Shown in pieces: positions 26,474 through 34,427 of a stretch of DNA of 55,146 nucleotides (position 1 is the stretch's first letter; the number at the start of each line of letters is the position of its first letter). Made by a program: the position numbers and the translations under genes. The DNA comes from Lachnospiraceae bacterium. GTDB taxonomy: Bacteria > Bacillota > Clostridia > Lachnospirales > Lachnospiraceae. A model generated the notes under the pieces. That model made no database searches and was not told the DNA's origin. It saw nothing but the letters and a program-made list of their open reading frames with translations. The stretch is from positions 1 through 55,146 of the forward strand of contig SVFC01000015.1 in the NCBI GenBank assembly GCA_015057035.1, in the 5' to 3' direction.

Positions 26474-27258
26474 CAGAATTAGAATTATACTATAACAAAT
26501 TTAATGAAGAAAAACGCTTAGACTCCAGACATGGACAAGTGGAATTTATTACTTCTATGAAGTATATTCACAAGTATCTGGAGTCTATGGAATTACAGAA
26601 ACCAAAGTCAGAGATCAAGATTTTGGACGTAGGGGCTGCCACGGGACGCTACAGTGTTCCCCTTGCGGAAGAAGGTTATGATGTGACTGCGGTGGAACTG
26701 GTAAAGCATAATTTGGCGAGACTCAAAGCAAAAGGCAGCTCAGTAAAAGCGTATCAGGGAAATGCTATGAAACTAAAACGCTTTGAGGATAATTCTTTTG
26801 ATGTGGTATTGGTTTTTGGACCAATGTATCATCTGCATGAAAAAGAAGAAAAGCAAAAGGCTTTGTCTGAGGCGAAACGTGTTGTGAAACCAGGCGGCGT
26901 TATTTTTGTGGCATATATTATGAATGAATATAGTGTCATCACATATGCCTTCAAAGAAAAACACATCCTGGAAGGAATAGAAAATGGAATGTTGGATGAA
27001 ACGTTTCATTGTACAAAGAAAGCGAATGATTTATATAGTTTTGTTCGAACAGAGGATATCTGTGCATTGAATAAAGATGTGGGACTCAATCGCATTCAGG
27101 TAATTGCGGCGGACGGTGCAGCCAACTACATTCGTCCGTTTTTAAATGCGCTAAGTGAAAAGGAGTTCGAATATTTCGTGGAATATCATCTTGCTACTTG
27201 TGAAAGAGAGGATTTGCTGGGAGCCAGCGGACATCTGGTAGATATTTTGCAGAAATAA
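26470..27258 (+). CDS. Class I SAM-dependent methyltransferase
   Basis: 262-aa small-molecule-type methyltransferase. Motif I is ILDVGAATGRYSVPLAEEGYD, then VELVKHNLARL, DVVLVFGPMYHL as the post-motif strand, and RVVKPGGVIFVAY. The start is TTG 26470, which overlaps the cyclase stop and has AAAGG just ahead; no ATG lies early enough to keep the fold. Substrate unknown. Being coupled to a diguanylate cyclase is probably only operon proximity. Confidence 0.85.
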   Translation: MTELELYYNKFNEEKRLDSRHGQVEFITSMKYIHKYLESMELQKPKSEIKILDVGAATGRYSVPLAEEGYDVTAVELVKHNLARLKAKGSSVKAYQGNAMKLKRFEDNSFDVVLVFGPMYHLHEKEEKQKALSEAKRVVKPGGVIFVAYIMNEYSVITYAFKEKHILEGIENGMLDETFHCTKKANDLYSFVRTEDICALNKDVGLNRIQVIAADGAANYIRPFLNALSEKEFEYFVEYHLATCEREDLLGASGHLVDILQK

Positions 27259-27263
27259 TAGAA

Positions 27264-27443
27264 ATGGATTTGGGCAATTTATCTTTTGGAGCAAATCGAA
27301 ATCCGGAGGATAATGCAAACAATTATCAGCCAGTGATAGCAACTGGAGATAAGGCTGTAGAAATCATTGAGAATATGAGAGAATATAGTTCTTCGTTAAG
27401 TGATTTAAGGATTGATGACGAAGGAAATTTATCTATAATTTAG
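27264..27443 (+). CDS. Possible small ORF or gene remnant, 59 aa
   Basis: ATG 27264 to TAG 27443 encodes a polar protein (begins MDLGNLSFGANRNPEDN, ends RIDDEGNLSII). There is no ribosome binding site ahead and I do not recognise the product. It fills most of the gap between the methyltransferase and the debranching enzyme and may be decayed sequence. Confidence 0.25.
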   Translation: MDLGNLSFGANRNPEDNANNYQPVIATGDKAVEIIENMREYSSSLSDLRIDDEGNLSII

Positions 27444-27458
27444 TAAGAGGTAATAGTT

Positions 27459-29624
27459 TTGAAAAATTGGCTTTTTAACGACAAATCAGAGAGGGCGAAT
27501 CATTGGCAGGATTACGATTTACGTGACCTGAATGGGATGGCAGGAATGGCATTGTGCCCAATGACAGAAATAAATGGCTACATGGTAAGACCTGGTTTTT
27601 ATCGTATGAATGGCTCATATCAGACAGATAGCGGAGTGAGTTTTACTATTAACTCTCATGGTGCAACCAGTTGCGAATTGCTACTTTACAGACCACATGG
27701 AAGTGAACCTTTTGCGACAATTCCAATTCCGAAAGAGTATCGTATTGGTGACACTTATTCCATTTTGGTATATGGATTAAAAATGCATACTTTTGAGTAC
27801 GCATATCGCTTTGATGGACCAAATGTGCCGGAGAAGGGAATTCGTTTCGACAAGAATCAGGTGATTCTGGATCCTTATGCCAGAGCTGTAACAGGCCAGC
27901 ACGAATGGGGAGAAAAACCTGAAGGTGGAAAAGATTTTGAATACAAAGCCCGTGTGGTAAAAAATGATTTTGACTGGGGAGATGTAGGACAGTTAAATAC
28001 ACCAATCGAAGATTTGATTATTTATGAAACCCATGTAAGAGGATATACAAAGGACAAGTCTTCGGGGGTATCTGCAAAGGGAACATTTGAAGGACTTCGC
28101 GAGAAGATTCCTTATTTGAAAGATTTAGGAATTAATGCAGTCGAGCTTATGCCGATTTTTGAGTTCGATGAAATGGAAAATGCCCGTGTGGTAGATGGCG
28201 TACAGTTATATAATTACTGGGGATATAATACCGTTTCTTTCTTTGCTCCGAATACAGGTTATGCATCGCAGACAGAGCATCATTATGAGGGTAAGGAATT
28301 AAAACGTCTGATTTATGATTTGAAGAAAAATGGAATCGAAGTTATTCTGGACGTTGTATTTAACCATACTGCGGAAGGCAATGAGAACGGTCCATGCTTC
28401 TCTTTCAAGGGAATTGATAACAATATTTATTACATGTTGACTCCAGATGGAAAATATTACAACTTCAGTGGTTGTGGTAACGTAATGAATTGTAACCATC
28501 CAATCGTAAGAAATTTCATCTTGGATTGTCTTCGTCATTGGGTTGTGGAATACCGCGTGGACGGTTTCCGTTTTGATCTGGCATCTATTTTGGGGCGTGA
28601 TCAAAATGGTGCGCCAATGGCTAATCCACCAATTCTGGAAGCGCTTGCCTTTGATTCGGTTCTCAGTAAAACAAAGTTAATCGCAGAGGCATGGGATGCT
28701 GGTGGATTATATCAGGTAGGTAGTTTTCCATCCTGGAATCGATGGGCGGAATGGAATGGAAAATATAGAGATGATATGCGTCGTTTCCTAAAGGGAGATG
28801 ATGGTGTAGCGGGAGCTGCAATTACCCGTATTACCGGATCGACAGACCTTTATAGCCCAGAAGGACGAGGACATTCAGCGTCTGTTAACTTTATTACCTG
28901 TCATGATGGCTTTACGTTATACGACCTGTATTCTTATAACCATAAACACAATGAGAAAAATGGTTGGAACAATACAGATGGAGATAATAACGGATATAGT
29001 TGGAACTGTGGATGCGAAGGCGAGACAGATGATTTGGTCATTTACAATATGAGAAAACGTCTCGTAAAAAACGCTTTTGCAGCATTATTATGCAGTCGTG
29101 GCGCAGCAATGTTTTTTGCAGGAGACGAATTCTGTAATACACAGTTTGGTAATAATAATGCATACTGTCAGGATAATATTATTAGTTGGCTGGATTGGAC
29201 TCGTTTAGAGGAATATGAAGAGGTGCACGATTTTGTGAAGTTTATGATTGCATTCCGAAAGGAGCATCCAATTCTTAGAAAACGCACAAATCCTGCGGCC
29301 TGTCAGTTACCACCAATCAGCTTCCACAATGGATATCCATACAACAGTGTGACGGAATATAATACCCATATGATTGGAATTATGTTTGCCGGACGTAATG
29401 TAGACAATACAAAGGATGATATTATCTTCTATTGTATGAATTCCTATTGGGAGCCATTGACTCTGCAACTGCCAAGTCTGAATAATGGAATGTCATGGAA
29501 GATCGTCGTGAATACCAACTGCGAGTATAAAGATGGTGTAGATTTTGAATCTATGACAGAAAAATTGGGGCCATACGCAGTTTGCGTACCAGCCAGAAGC
29601 ACCATTATTTTTATGGCAGAATAG
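27459..29624 (+). CDS. glgX: Glycogen debranching enzyme / isoamylase-type GH13
   Basis: 721-aa alpha-amylase-superfamily enzyme that hydrolyses alpha-1,6 branches in glycogen. An N-terminal CBM48-type domain (about 40-150) precedes the GH13 barrel: region I DVVFNHTAEGN, nucleophile Asp373 in GFRFDLAS, acid/base Glu410 in IAEAWDAGG, transition-state Asp483 in TCHDGFTLYDL. A C-terminal beta domain closes the protein. The start is TTG 27459 with AAGAGG 8 bases ahead. GlgX versus pullulanase/isoamylase cannot be separated with certainty, but the layout and absence of a signal peptide favour intracellular glycogen debranching. Confidence 0.9.
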   Translation: MKNWLFNDKSERANHWQDYDLRDLNGMAGMALCPMTEINGYMVRPGFYRMNGSYQTDSGVSFTINSHGATSCELLLYRPHGSEPFATIPIPKEYRIGDTYSILVYGLKMHTFEYAYRFDGPNVPEKGIRFDKNQVILDPYARAVTGQHEWGEKPEGGKDFEYKARVVKNDFDWGDVGQLNTPIEDLIIYETHVRGYTKDKSSGVSAKGTFEGLREKIPYLKDLGINAVELMPIFEFDEMENARVVDGVQLYNYWGYNTVSFFAPNTGYASQTEHHYEGKELKRLIYDLKKNGIEVILDVVFNHTAEGNENGPCFSFKGIDNNIYYMLTPDGKYYNFSGCGNVMNCNHPIVRNFILDCLRHWVVEYRVDGFRFDLASILGRDQNGAPMANPPILEALAFDSVLSKTKLIAEAWDAGGLYQVGSFPSWNRWAEWNGKYRDDMRRFLKGDDGVAGAAITRITGSTDLYSPEGRGHSASVNFITCHDGFTLYDLYSYNHKHNEKNGWNNTDGDNNGYSWNCGCEGETDDLVIYNMRKRLVKNAFAALLCSRGAAMFFAGDEFCNTQFGNNNAYCQDNIISWLDWTRLEEYEEVHDFVKFMIAFRKEHPILRKRTNPAACQLPPISFHNGYPYNSVTEYNTHMIGIMFAGRNVDNTKDDIIFYCMNSYWEPLTLQLPSLNNGMSWKIVVNTNCEYKDGVDFESMTEKLGPYAVCVPARSTIIFMAE

Positions 29625-29895
29625 AAAGAGGAGTATAGTCAGTAAGGCACATTAAAAAATCTGCACTTACGTGTAATTCCTGCGCAATGTCACATAGGAT
29701 GTCGTAGCTGGGCATACGTGTGCCGTTTCGATAGCCACTTACGGTGGAATGAGTTAAAAAAATGCGATTGGCCAATTGCTGCGAGGAACAATTACGCAAG
29801 GCCATGGCGAACTGTAAGCGAGTGGCAAAGGTAGGATATTTTGTTGGAGAAACTCTGACGACTTCTAATGATATGGTTTCGATGTTCATAGCCAT
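29611..29895 (-). CDS. Small XRE-type helix-turn-helix regulator, 94 aa
   Basis: Compact DNA-binding protein. Residues about 26-82 form the HTH domain (LQFAMALRNCSSQQLANRI, then HSTVSGYRNGTRMPSYDILCDIAQELHVSADFLM). The first 25 residues are not typical of the family. Its 3' end overlaps the debranching enzyme's 3' end by 14 nt (convergent). No strong ribosome binding site precedes the ATG; two starts (29895 or 29889) are possible. The target is unknown. Confidence 0.75.
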   Translation of the reverse strand: MAMNIETISLEVVRVSPTKYPTFATRLQFAMALRNCSSQQLANRIFLTHSTVSGYRNGTRMPSYDILCDIAQELHVSADFLMCLTDYTPLSILP

Positions 29896-29924
29896 ATTTT
29901 AAAATTACAAAAATGCAAAAAGAA

Positions 29925-29950
29925 AAAATGTCGCGAGATGCGACATTTTT
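29925..29950 (-). terminator. Rho-independent terminator of SDR gene
   Basis: AAAAATGTCGC pairs with GCGACATTTTT around GAGAT, with T-rich sequence on the minus strand side. It lies beyond the 3' end of the minus-strand SDR gene. Confidence 0.75.
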
Positions 29951-30005
29951 CTTGCTTTATAAGAAATGTTCATGTTTTGTGATATTTGTGATAAAGAAGC
30001 AAAAT

Positions 30006-30737
30006 CTAGCACCAGCCACCGTCTAGGGAAATAACCTGACCGGTGAGATAGCTATGGTTTTCTGCAAGAGAAAAAGCAAGATCTGCAACTTCATCCGCGG
30101 TTCCAAAACGTCCTGCGGGAATCTCTTCGGTAAGAGCCTGGCGTTCTTCCGCAGAGAAACATTGATTCATAGCTGTGTCTATACAGCCACATGCAATGGC
30201 GTTAACTTGGATATTACTTGGGGCTAATTCTTTAGCTAATGCTTTTGTAAAGGTATTCAATCCTCCCTTGCTGGCAGAATATGCTACTTCGCAGGAGGCT
30301 CCAACATTGCCCCACACAGAGGAAATGTTAATGATTTTTCCGTGTTTCTGAGAAAGCATATATGGGATGGCCTGTTTAGAAGTGTAAAAAGCAGAAGATA
30401 AATTGATGTTGATTAGGTTCTGCCATTCTTCGAAAGACATATCATGTAATAAACCAATATGTGAAATGCCTGCGTTATTTACGAGAACGTCAATTCCGTG
30501 AAAGTGTTCTTTGATTTCTTCGAAAAGCTTTTCGACATATTGGAAATCCCCAACATTGCCAACGGAGGCCAATACAGGTACATGATAGGTGGTTTCTAAT
30601 TCTTTTTTTACTTCTGCAAGAGCCGCTGGAGAATTGCAACAATTGATGACGAGGGAATATCCTTCTTTGGCAAAGCGTGTTGCAATGGCTCTGCCGATTC
30701 CTCGAGACGCGCCAGTGATTAATACAGTTTTACTCAT
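30006..30737 (-). CDS. SDR family oxidoreductase, 3-oxoacyl-ACP reductase (FabG)-like
   Basis: 243-aa short-chain dehydrogenase/reductase that uses NAD(P)H. The cofactor motif is TGASRGIGRAIA at the N-terminus, NNAGIS near 88, catalytic Ser in INISSVWGN and the YSASKGG catalytic Tyr/Lys near 151-155. A C-terminal LTGQVISLDGGWC is typical of FabG-like enzymes. It stands alone, not with fatty acid synthesis genes, so a paralogous carbonyl reductase role is as likely as FabG itself. GGAGG lies 5 bases ahead of the ATG. Confidence 0.9.
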   Translation of the reverse strand: MSKTVLITGASRGIGRAIATRFAKEGYSLVINCCNSPAALAEVKKELETTYHVPVLASVGNVGDFQYVEKLFEEIKEHFHGIDVLVNNAGISHIGLLHDMSFEEWQNLININLSSAFYTSKQAIPYMLSQKHGKIINISSVWGNVGASCEVAYSASKGGLNTFTKALAKELAPSNIQVNAIACGCIDTAMNQCFSAEERQALTEEIPAGRFGTADEVADLAFSLAENHSYLTGQVISLDGGWC

Positions 30738-30764
30738 AGGTCCTCCAAATGTCAGAATTCGTTC

Positions 30765-30792
30765 TTGACATGAAATTCTGGTGAATTATAAT
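30765..30792 (+). promoter_or_regulatory. Consensus promoter for tRNA-Pro, with flanking inverted repeat
   Basis: TTGACA (30765-30770), 16-bp spacer and TATAAT (30787-30792) lead into the tRNA. CAGAATT (30753-30759) and AATTCTG (30774-30780) flank the -35 box as an inverted repeat that could be an operator for the tRNA or the divergent SDR gene. Confidence 0.75.
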
Positions 30793-30835
30793 TAAGGTTG
30801 TGCATCTCATTTGGATGCAGTAGTTTTATCTGTAG

Positions 30836-30909
<74 letters not shown>

Positions 30910-30914
30910 TTTGT

Positions 30915-30950
30915 AAAAGAGTGAACACTGTAGGGTATTTACTCTTTTTT
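30915..30950 (+). terminator. Terminator after tRNA-Pro
   Basis: AAAGAGTGAA pairs with TTTACTCTTT (one G-T wobble) and runs into a T stretch. Confidence 0.8.
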
Positions 30951-31031
30951 ATTTTAGATAACATATCGTAAAAAATCAATGAAATATTTGTCAAAAAACA
31001 CAAAAAAAACCAAAGATATCTAAAAGTTTTA

Positions 31032-31060
31032 TTGACATTGTATAAAAAGTTGTTTAAAAT
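31032..31060 (+). promoter_or_regulatory. Promoter of the PTS operon
   Basis: TTGACA (31032-31037), 17-bp spacer, TAAAAT (31055-31060), about 20 bases upstream of the antiterminator RNA element. Confidence 0.75.
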
Positions 31061-31080
31061 GAAATAAGATATTGAATGTC

Positions 31081-31111
31081 GGATTGTTACTACGTTAGAG
31101 TAGGCAAGACC
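31081..31111 (+). promoter_or_regulatory. Ribonucleic antiterminator (RAT) of the BglG/LicT/SacY type
   Basis: The 31-nt sequence begins GGATTGTTACTACG and ends AGGCAAGACC, closely matching the RAT consensus GGATTGTTACT-N-AGGCAAAACC recognised by BglG/LicT/SacY-type proteins. Its last bases overlap the first arm of the terminator that follows, so only one of the two structures can form. Confidence 0.9.
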
Positions 31112-31155
31112 AAACTTCAAGGCGTAGTACGGCTGAAGTTTGGCTTTTTTTATTT
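31110..31155 (+). terminator. Conditional terminator controlled by the RAT
   Basis: CCAAACTTCA (31110-31119) pairs with TGAAGTTTGG (31134-31143) and is followed by seven T then TATTTTT. It sits before the first gene, so the operon is transcribed only when the antiterminator protein stabilises the RAT. Confidence 0.9.
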
Positions 31156-31172
31156 TTAGGAATATTAATACA

Positions 31173-32027
31173 ATGATTATTGAAAAAGTTATTAATAATA
31201 ATGTCATAACAGCAGTTGATGATTCCGGTCAAGAACTGGTTTTGATGGGTAAGGGAATTGGTTTTCAGACAAAGGCTGGGCAGTCAATTACAGAAGATAG
31301 AATTGAAAAAAAGTTTGTTATGGATACGCAAGTGGACATAGGGAAGTTTGGAGAGCTTCTAAAGTCTATCCCATTGGAGCATTTGAATGTTTGTATGGAA
31401 ATAATTGAATATGCAAGTCAAGTTTTAAATAAACGCTTAAGTGGCAGCATATATATTTCATTGACAGACCATATTAATTTTGCTCTAGAGCGATATCGAA
31501 CAGGTTTGATGTTTGATAATCCTCTTCTAAATGAAATTCGCTCCTTTTATCCAAGCGAATATTTGATCGGTGAGTATGCAGTAGCCTTGCTCGAAGATAG
31601 AATGAAGGTAAAATTACCTGTAGATGAGGCGGGATCTATAGCAATGCATTTTATCAATGCAGAATATAATGCTTCCATGAGCGATACGATGCATGTGACA
31701 ACTTTGATTCGGGAGATACTTCGTATTGTAGAATCAGAAACGGGAATCTTTTTGGATGATATGGAAATCAACCATGCAGAATTCGTTACACATCTGAAGT
31801 ATCTTGCGCATCGCATTTTTAAGAGGGCTACAGTTGGAGAACCAGCGGAGCAGCTTGTGAAGGCGGTTGAGTGCCTATATGAAAGGGAATGTGCAATTGG
31901 CAAACAGATTGCCTCTTTTATCAAGAGGGAATATGACCATGATATATCAGATGATGAGTTGGTTAATCTGACTATCTATATAAGAAGAGTCTGTAGTGGG
32001 ACGGAAAAGGAGATAAGAGATGTTTGA
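31173..32027 (+). CDS. licT: BglG/LicT family transcription antiterminator with two PRD domains
   Basis: RNA-binding protein that stabilises the RAT upstream and so lets RNA polymerase pass the terminator. The N-terminal CAT RNA-binding domain (about 1-55) begins MIIEKVINNNVITAVD and includes MGKGIGFQ. Two PTS-regulation domains follow, with conserved His residues in SLTDHINFALER, SIAMHFINAE, HLKYLAHRIF and YDHDISDDEL; phosphorylation of these by HPr and EIIB normally tunes activity. The frame is open from TTG 31140 inside the terminator, but ATG 31173 matches family starts. The stop overlaps the EIIA start. It could equally be named GlcT or SacY; symbol licT is by family only. Confidence 0.92.
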   Translation: MIIEKVINNNVITAVDDSGQELVLMGKGIGFQTKAGQSITEDRIEKKFVMDTQVDIGKFGELLKSIPLEHLNVCMEIIEYASQVLNKRLSGSIYISLTDHINFALERYRTGLMFDNPLLNEIRSFYPSEYLIGEYAVALLEDRMKVKLPVDEAGSIAMHFINAEYNASMSDTMHVTTLIREILRIVESETGIFLDDMEINHAEFVTHLKYLAHRIFKRATVGEPAEQLVKAVECLYERECAIGKQIASFIKREYDHDISDDELVNLTIYIRRVCSGTEKEIRDV

Positions 32028-32508
32028 TTTTTTTAAAAAAAAGACAAAAGAAAACGTGGAAGTGATTGGTGCACCATTAAAGGGTGAGGTAGTAGAGAGT
32101 TCTGCTATTAACGATCCAACTTTTGCAGAAGAAATGTTAGGCAAAGGTTTGGCAATTAAGCCAGCAGAAGGTAAAGTATATGCTCCATTTGACGGAACGG
32201 TTGCAATGGTTTTTGATACAAAGCATGCAATTAGTTTGGCATCTGATAAGGGCGCAGAAGTGTTAATTCACGTAGGTCTTGATACAGTAATGCTCAAAGG
32301 CGAACATTATACAGCACATGTAGAAAATGGTGCTGTTGTGAAAAAAGGTGATTTGTTATTGGAGTTTGATATGGCTGCAATCGCAGAAGCTGGCTATGAT
32401 ACAATTACTCCAGTAGTAATCTGCAATACAGATGATTACAAAGACATAGTACGTATGACAGGTAAGACTGTTGAACCAGGGGAGCCTGTTATGGAATTAG
32501 AGAAATAA
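32020..32508 (+). CDS. crr: PTS glucose-type EIIA component
   Basis: 162-aa EIIA of the Glc family, which receives phosphate from HPr and passes it to EIIB. The phosphorylated His is His84 in IHVGLDTVMLKGE, with the second conserved His upstream in KHAISLAS. It is a separate protein, matching the EIICB encoded two genes on, which lacks its own EIIA. Overlaps the antiterminator stop by 8 bases. Confidence 0.92.
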   Translation: MFDFFKKKTKENVEVIGAPLKGEVVESSAINDPTFAEEMLGKGLAIKPAEGKVYAPFDGTVAMVFDTKHAISLASDKGAEVLIHVGLDTVMLKGEHYTAHVENGAVVKKGDLLLEFDMAAIAEAGYDTITPVVICNTDDYKDIVRMTGKTVEPGEPVMELEK

Positions 32509-32520
32509 GGAGGAGATAGT

Positions 32521-32778
32521 ATGCAGGAATTTACTTATGTAATCAAAGACGAACTTGGTATTCATGCTCGTCCAGCAGGACTTCTTGTAAAGGAAGCAAA
32601 ACAGTTTACTAGCACGATTACCTTGGCTTGTGGTGACAAAAAGTCAGCAGCTAAAGGCCTTATGGGTGTAATGGGAATGGCTGTAAAATGTGGTAACGAA
32701 GTAACTGTTAGTGCAGAAGGCGATGATGAAGTAGCTGCAATCGAAGCAATGAAGACATTCTTCGAAAACAATTTATAA
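32521..32778 (+). CDS. ptsH: Phosphocarrier protein HPr, Ser46 replaced by Gly
   Basis: 85-aa phosphocarrier with His15 in GIHARPAG, the site phosphorylated by enzyme I. The usual regulatory segment (KSIMGVM in Bacillus, with Ser46) reads AAKGLMGVM here, with Gly46. Catabolite repression through HPr kinase phosphorylation of Ser46 is therefore not expected for this copy. AAGGAGG precedes the start. It lies between EIIA and EIICB. Confidence 0.93.
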   Translation: MQEFTYVIKDELGIHARPAGLLVKEAKQFTSTITLACGDKKSAAKGLMGVMGMAVKCGNEVTVSAEGDDEVAAIEAMKTFFENNL

Positions 32779-32844
32779 TTGGTAAGAATTCATGATACAT
32801 GAATTTTTATAAAAAAATTTATTATTAAGAAGGGGGATTTTTTT

Positions 32845-34317
32845 ATGATGAAATTTCTTCAAAAACTTGGCAAATCATTAATGTTGCCAGTAGCATGTCT
32901 TCCTATCTGTGGTATTCTCATGGGTATCGGATATGCAATTTCTCCAACAACTATGCAGGGTGGTACTCCAGAAGGATTCTTAGAACTTCTTGGTTTATTC
33001 CTTGTAAAAGCTGGTGGATCTTTAATCGATAATATGGCAATTCTTTTCGTTATCGGTGTTGGTGTTGGTATGTCAGATGACAATGATGGTACAGGTGGCG
33101 TTGCTGCTTTAGCATCATGGTTAATGATGAAGACATTATTAGCAACAGGATTTGTTACAACAATTATGCCTGCAATCGCAGAAAATCCAAGTGCTAAATT
33201 AGCATTTGACAAGATTGAAAATCCATTTATCGGTATCATCGCTGGTATTATTGGTTCAATGTGTTATAACAAATTCAAGAATACCAAGTTACCAGACTGG
33301 TTGGCATTCTTTAGTGGCAAACGTTGTGTAGCTATCGTAGCAGGTGTAGTTTCTATTCTTGTATCAGTAGTTCTTCTGTTTGCATGGCCAGTTATTTTCG
33401 GTGCTTTAGTATCTGTTGGGCAGGCAATCGTTGGCTTAGACGCAGTAGGTGCTGGTATTTATGCATTCTTGAATCGTTTGTTAATTCCAACTGGTTTACA
33501 CCATGCATTAAACAACGTATTCTGGTTTGATACTATTGGTCTTGGTGACCTTGGACATTTCTGGGCTGGTGAAACATCTGCTGACGTTTCTTGGAGCCTT
33601 GGTATGTATATGTCAGGCTTCTTCCCATGTATGATGTTTGGTATTCCAGGTGCAGCTTTAGCTATGATTCAGACAGCAAAATCTAACAAGAGAAAAGTAG
33701 CTATCGGTCTTGTTGGCTCAGCAGCATTCTGTGCATTCATCTGTGGTGTAACAGAACCTTTCGAATTTGGTTTCATGTTCTTAGCTCCAGCATTATACTT
33801 AGTATATGCATTATTATACGGTGTGTTCACAACAATCACAGTATTGTTAGGATTCCGTGCAGGCTTCTGCTTCTCAGCAGGCGCAACTGACTTAGTATTC
33901 TCTGCAAGCTTACCAGCAGCAGCAAATACTTGGTTAATCATTCCTCTTGGAATCGCTGCATTTATCGTATTCTACGTAGTATTCCGTTTCGCTATCGTTA
34001 AATGGGATCTTAAGACACCAGGTCGTGAAGATGATGATGTAGAAGCTGAAAAGGCAGTTGTTCTTTCAAATGACAACTTTACAGAAGTAGCAGCTATCAT
34101 TTTAGAAGGTATTGGCGGAAAGAATAACGTTGCATCTATCGATAACTGTATTACAAGACTTCGTCTTGAAGTAAAAGATACAACATTGGTTGACGAAAAA
34201 TTAATTAAATCTGCAGGCGTTTCTGGCGTTATCCGTCCAGGAAAAACAAGCGTACAGGTTGTAGTTGGAACAAAAGTTCAGTTCGTAGCTGATGAATTTA
34301 AGAAACTTTGCAAATAA
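32845..34317 (+). CDS. nagE: PTS EIICB permease, glucose/N-acetylglucosamine family
   Basis: 490-aa sugar transporter. The EIIC membrane domain (about 1-390) begins KFLQKLGKSLMLPVACLPICG and carries the substrate-site sequence GVTEPFEFGFMF. After a linker, the EIIB domain (about 410-490) holds the phosphorylated Cys435 in DNCITRLRLEVKD. No fused EIIA; the EIIA gene is in the operon. Because nagA follows, GlcNAc is the likely substrate (nagE by context); glucose is the alternative. AGGGGGA (32831-32837) precedes ATG 32845. Confidence 0.9.
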   Translation: MMKFLQKLGKSLMLPVACLPICGILMGIGYAISPTTMQGGTPEGFLELLGLFLVKAGGSLIDNMAILFVIGVGVGMSDDNDGTGGVAALASWLMMKTLLATGFVTTIMPAIAENPSAKLAFDKIENPFIGIIAGIIGSMCYNKFKNTKLPDWLAFFSGKRCVAIVAGVVSILVSVVLLFAWPVIFGALVSVGQAIVGLDAVGAGIYAFLNRLLIPTGLHHALNNVFWFDTIGLGDLGHFWAGETSADVSWSLGMYMSGFFPCMMFGIPGAALAMIQTAKSNKRKVAIGLVGSAAFCAFICGVTEPFEFGFMFLAPALYLVYALLYGVFTTITVLLGFRAGFCFSAGATDLVFSASLPAAANTWLIIPLGIAAFIVFYVVFRFAIVKWDLKTPGREDDDVEAEKAVVLSNDNFTEVAAIILEGIGGKNNVASIDNCITRLRLEVKDTTLVDEKLIKSAGVSGVIRPGKTSVQVVVGTKVQFVADEFKKLCK

Positions 34318-34355
34318 CGTATCTCCTTAGTACATAAATTGCAAGTATAATACGA

Positions 34356-34385
34356 AAAGGGATGTTTCATAACATCCCTTTTTGT
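34356..34385 (+). terminator. Intra-operon hairpin terminator between EIICB and nagA
   Basis: AAAGGGATGTT pairs with AACATCCCTTT around TCAT, followed by five T. It would reduce expression of nagA and ptsI relative to the permease unless there is readthrough or a second promoter in 34386-34411. Confidence 0.8.
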
Positions 34386-34427
34386 GTTAATATATAGATA
34401 GAAGTAATAATCGGGGAGGTAATTGAG

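Noticed and set aside
32859..33941. Minus-strand ORFs within the EIICB gene
   Set aside because: They are antisense to a clear PTS permease and have no features of their own.
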